NCBI GenBank assembly: GCA_038526245.1 | Contig: JBCBGZ010000039.1 | Location: 1 to 24,166, forward strand | Reading direction: 5' to 3' | Origin: UBA5336 sp038526245 | GTDB lineage: Bacteria; Pseudomonadota; Alphaproteobacteria; Caulobacterales; Hyphomonadaceae | Length of the DNA: 24,166 nucleotides | Shown: in pieces, positions 23,658-24,166 of the stretch | How the letters are laid out: every line of letters begins with the position of its first letter | Numbering within the stretch: the first letter of the stretch is position 1 | Position numbers and translations under genes: made by a program | The notes under the pieces: model-generated | Seen by the model: the letters and a program-made list of their open reading frames with translations, nothing else | Told to the model about the DNA's origin: nothing | Databases searched by the model: none

Positions 23658-24166
23658 GCGGCGAACTGAAGCGATTCTACAGGGTCGCCGAAGCCGTGGA
23701 GGCTGACGGTGGTTGGCAGGTCTGCCTTGATGGGCGGCCAGTGCGAACCCCCGCACGAAGTCACCAGACGGTTCCAACGCGCGCGCTTGCGGGCGCTATG
23801 GCCGGCGAATGGAACCGTCAGGGCGAAACCGTTGACATCGCGCGGATGCATTTCACCCGGCTCGCCAATGTCGCCATAGACCGCACGCCCGGGACACGAG
23901 CAGACTTGGCCGAGGAGATTGTTCGGTTTTGCGAGACCGACCTCACATGCCATCTGGACGCCAACGCAAGTGAATTGCGCGGCCTCCAGGACGCTGCATG
24001 GACGCCCTTTCGTGACTGGGCAGGGGAAACACTGGGCGTCTTTTTGGTTCCGGTGGAGGGTATCATCGCCAGTCCCCAACCAGCGGCATCGCTCGAAGCG
24101 GCCCGCACCCATGCCCTTGCACTAGACGACTTCAGGCTGACGGGCCTTGCCTATGGCTGTGGTCTG
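23654..24166 (+). CDS. ATP12 family F1-ATPase assembly chaperone (3' end outside window)
   Basis: ATP12 binds the F1 alpha subunit during ATP synthase assembly; it is a mitochondrial/alphaproteobacterial family. From GTG at 23654, 171 codons are visible. Family marks are LKRFYRVAEAVE near the N-terminus, WQVCLDGRPVRTPAR, MAGEWNRQGETVD, HFTRLANVAIDRTPGTR, and CETDLTCHLDA, then GIIASPQPAASLEAAR. The start overlaps the HAD stop by GTGA. The last part, including the conserved C-terminal segment, is beyond 24166. Confidence 0.93.
   Translation, partial: MSGELKRFYRVAEAVEADGGWQVCLDGRPVRTPARSHQTVPTRALAGAMAGEWNRQGETVDIARMHFTRLANVAIDRTPGTRADLAEEIVRFCETDLTCHLDANASELRGLQDAAWTPFRDWAGETLGVFLVPVEGIIASPQPAASLEAARTHALALDDFRLTGLAYGCGL

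Overview
The window reads as a chromosomal segment of an alphaproteobacterium. Evidence: an ATP12 F1-ATPase assembly chaperone, a DUF1289 gene coupled to a TIGR02281-type aspartic protease, an HtrA / rarA / crcB / RluC-type / HAD / ATP12 gene order that I recall as common in this class, and Sox genes. GC is moderately high by eye. A marine Caulobacterales/Hyphomonadaceae/Maricaulales-type host is my guess, not shown. Genes are packed tightly, mostly with 4-nt stop/start overlaps. No stretch over 300 bases lacks a gene; the longest gaps are 5061-5213 and 7795-7941. I see no rRNA, tRNA, insertion sequence or CRISPR array.

Region 1 (1-5060, minus strand) is a six-gene redox operon read right to left. 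It holds a two-subunit molybdenum hydroxylase of the isoquinoline 1-oxidoreductase/aldehyde oxidase type (2Fe-2S subunit, then Tat-exported molybdopterin subunit), a small mono-haem cytochrome c, a flavocytochrome c sulfide dehydrogenase flavoprotein, SoxX, and a SoxY cut by the window edge. It joins periplasmic sulfide/thiosulfate oxidation to a Mo-hydroxylase. Three of its exported proteins carry lipobox-like cysteines. A Fur-box-like palindrome lies upstream.

Region 2 (5214-8940) holds divergent dusA coupled to a TauE/SafE permease, then a minus-strand DUF1289/aspartic-protease pair, then a CobT homologue in which both catalytic glutamates appear to be replaced.

Region 3 (8941-15056, plus strand) is an acyl-CoA catabolic block. 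A LiuR-like MerR-type operator precedes two acyl-CoA dehydrogenases that resemble a PimC/PimD-type large/small pair. A strong terminator, a Rid-family protein, an Abm-type monooxygenase, a third acyl-CoA dehydrogenase (paralogue of the first) and a GPH-type symporter follow.

Region 4 (15066-24166) is a housekeeping block: HtrA-type protease, a convergent GST-like gene with its own promoter, then a run in which rarA, a phosphotransferase, a pseudouridine synthase without S4 domain, crcB, a pseudouridine synthase with S4 domain, a TPR/2OG-Fe(II) oxygenase, a HAD phosphatase and ATP12 (cut by the window end) follow with overlaps or minimal gaps.
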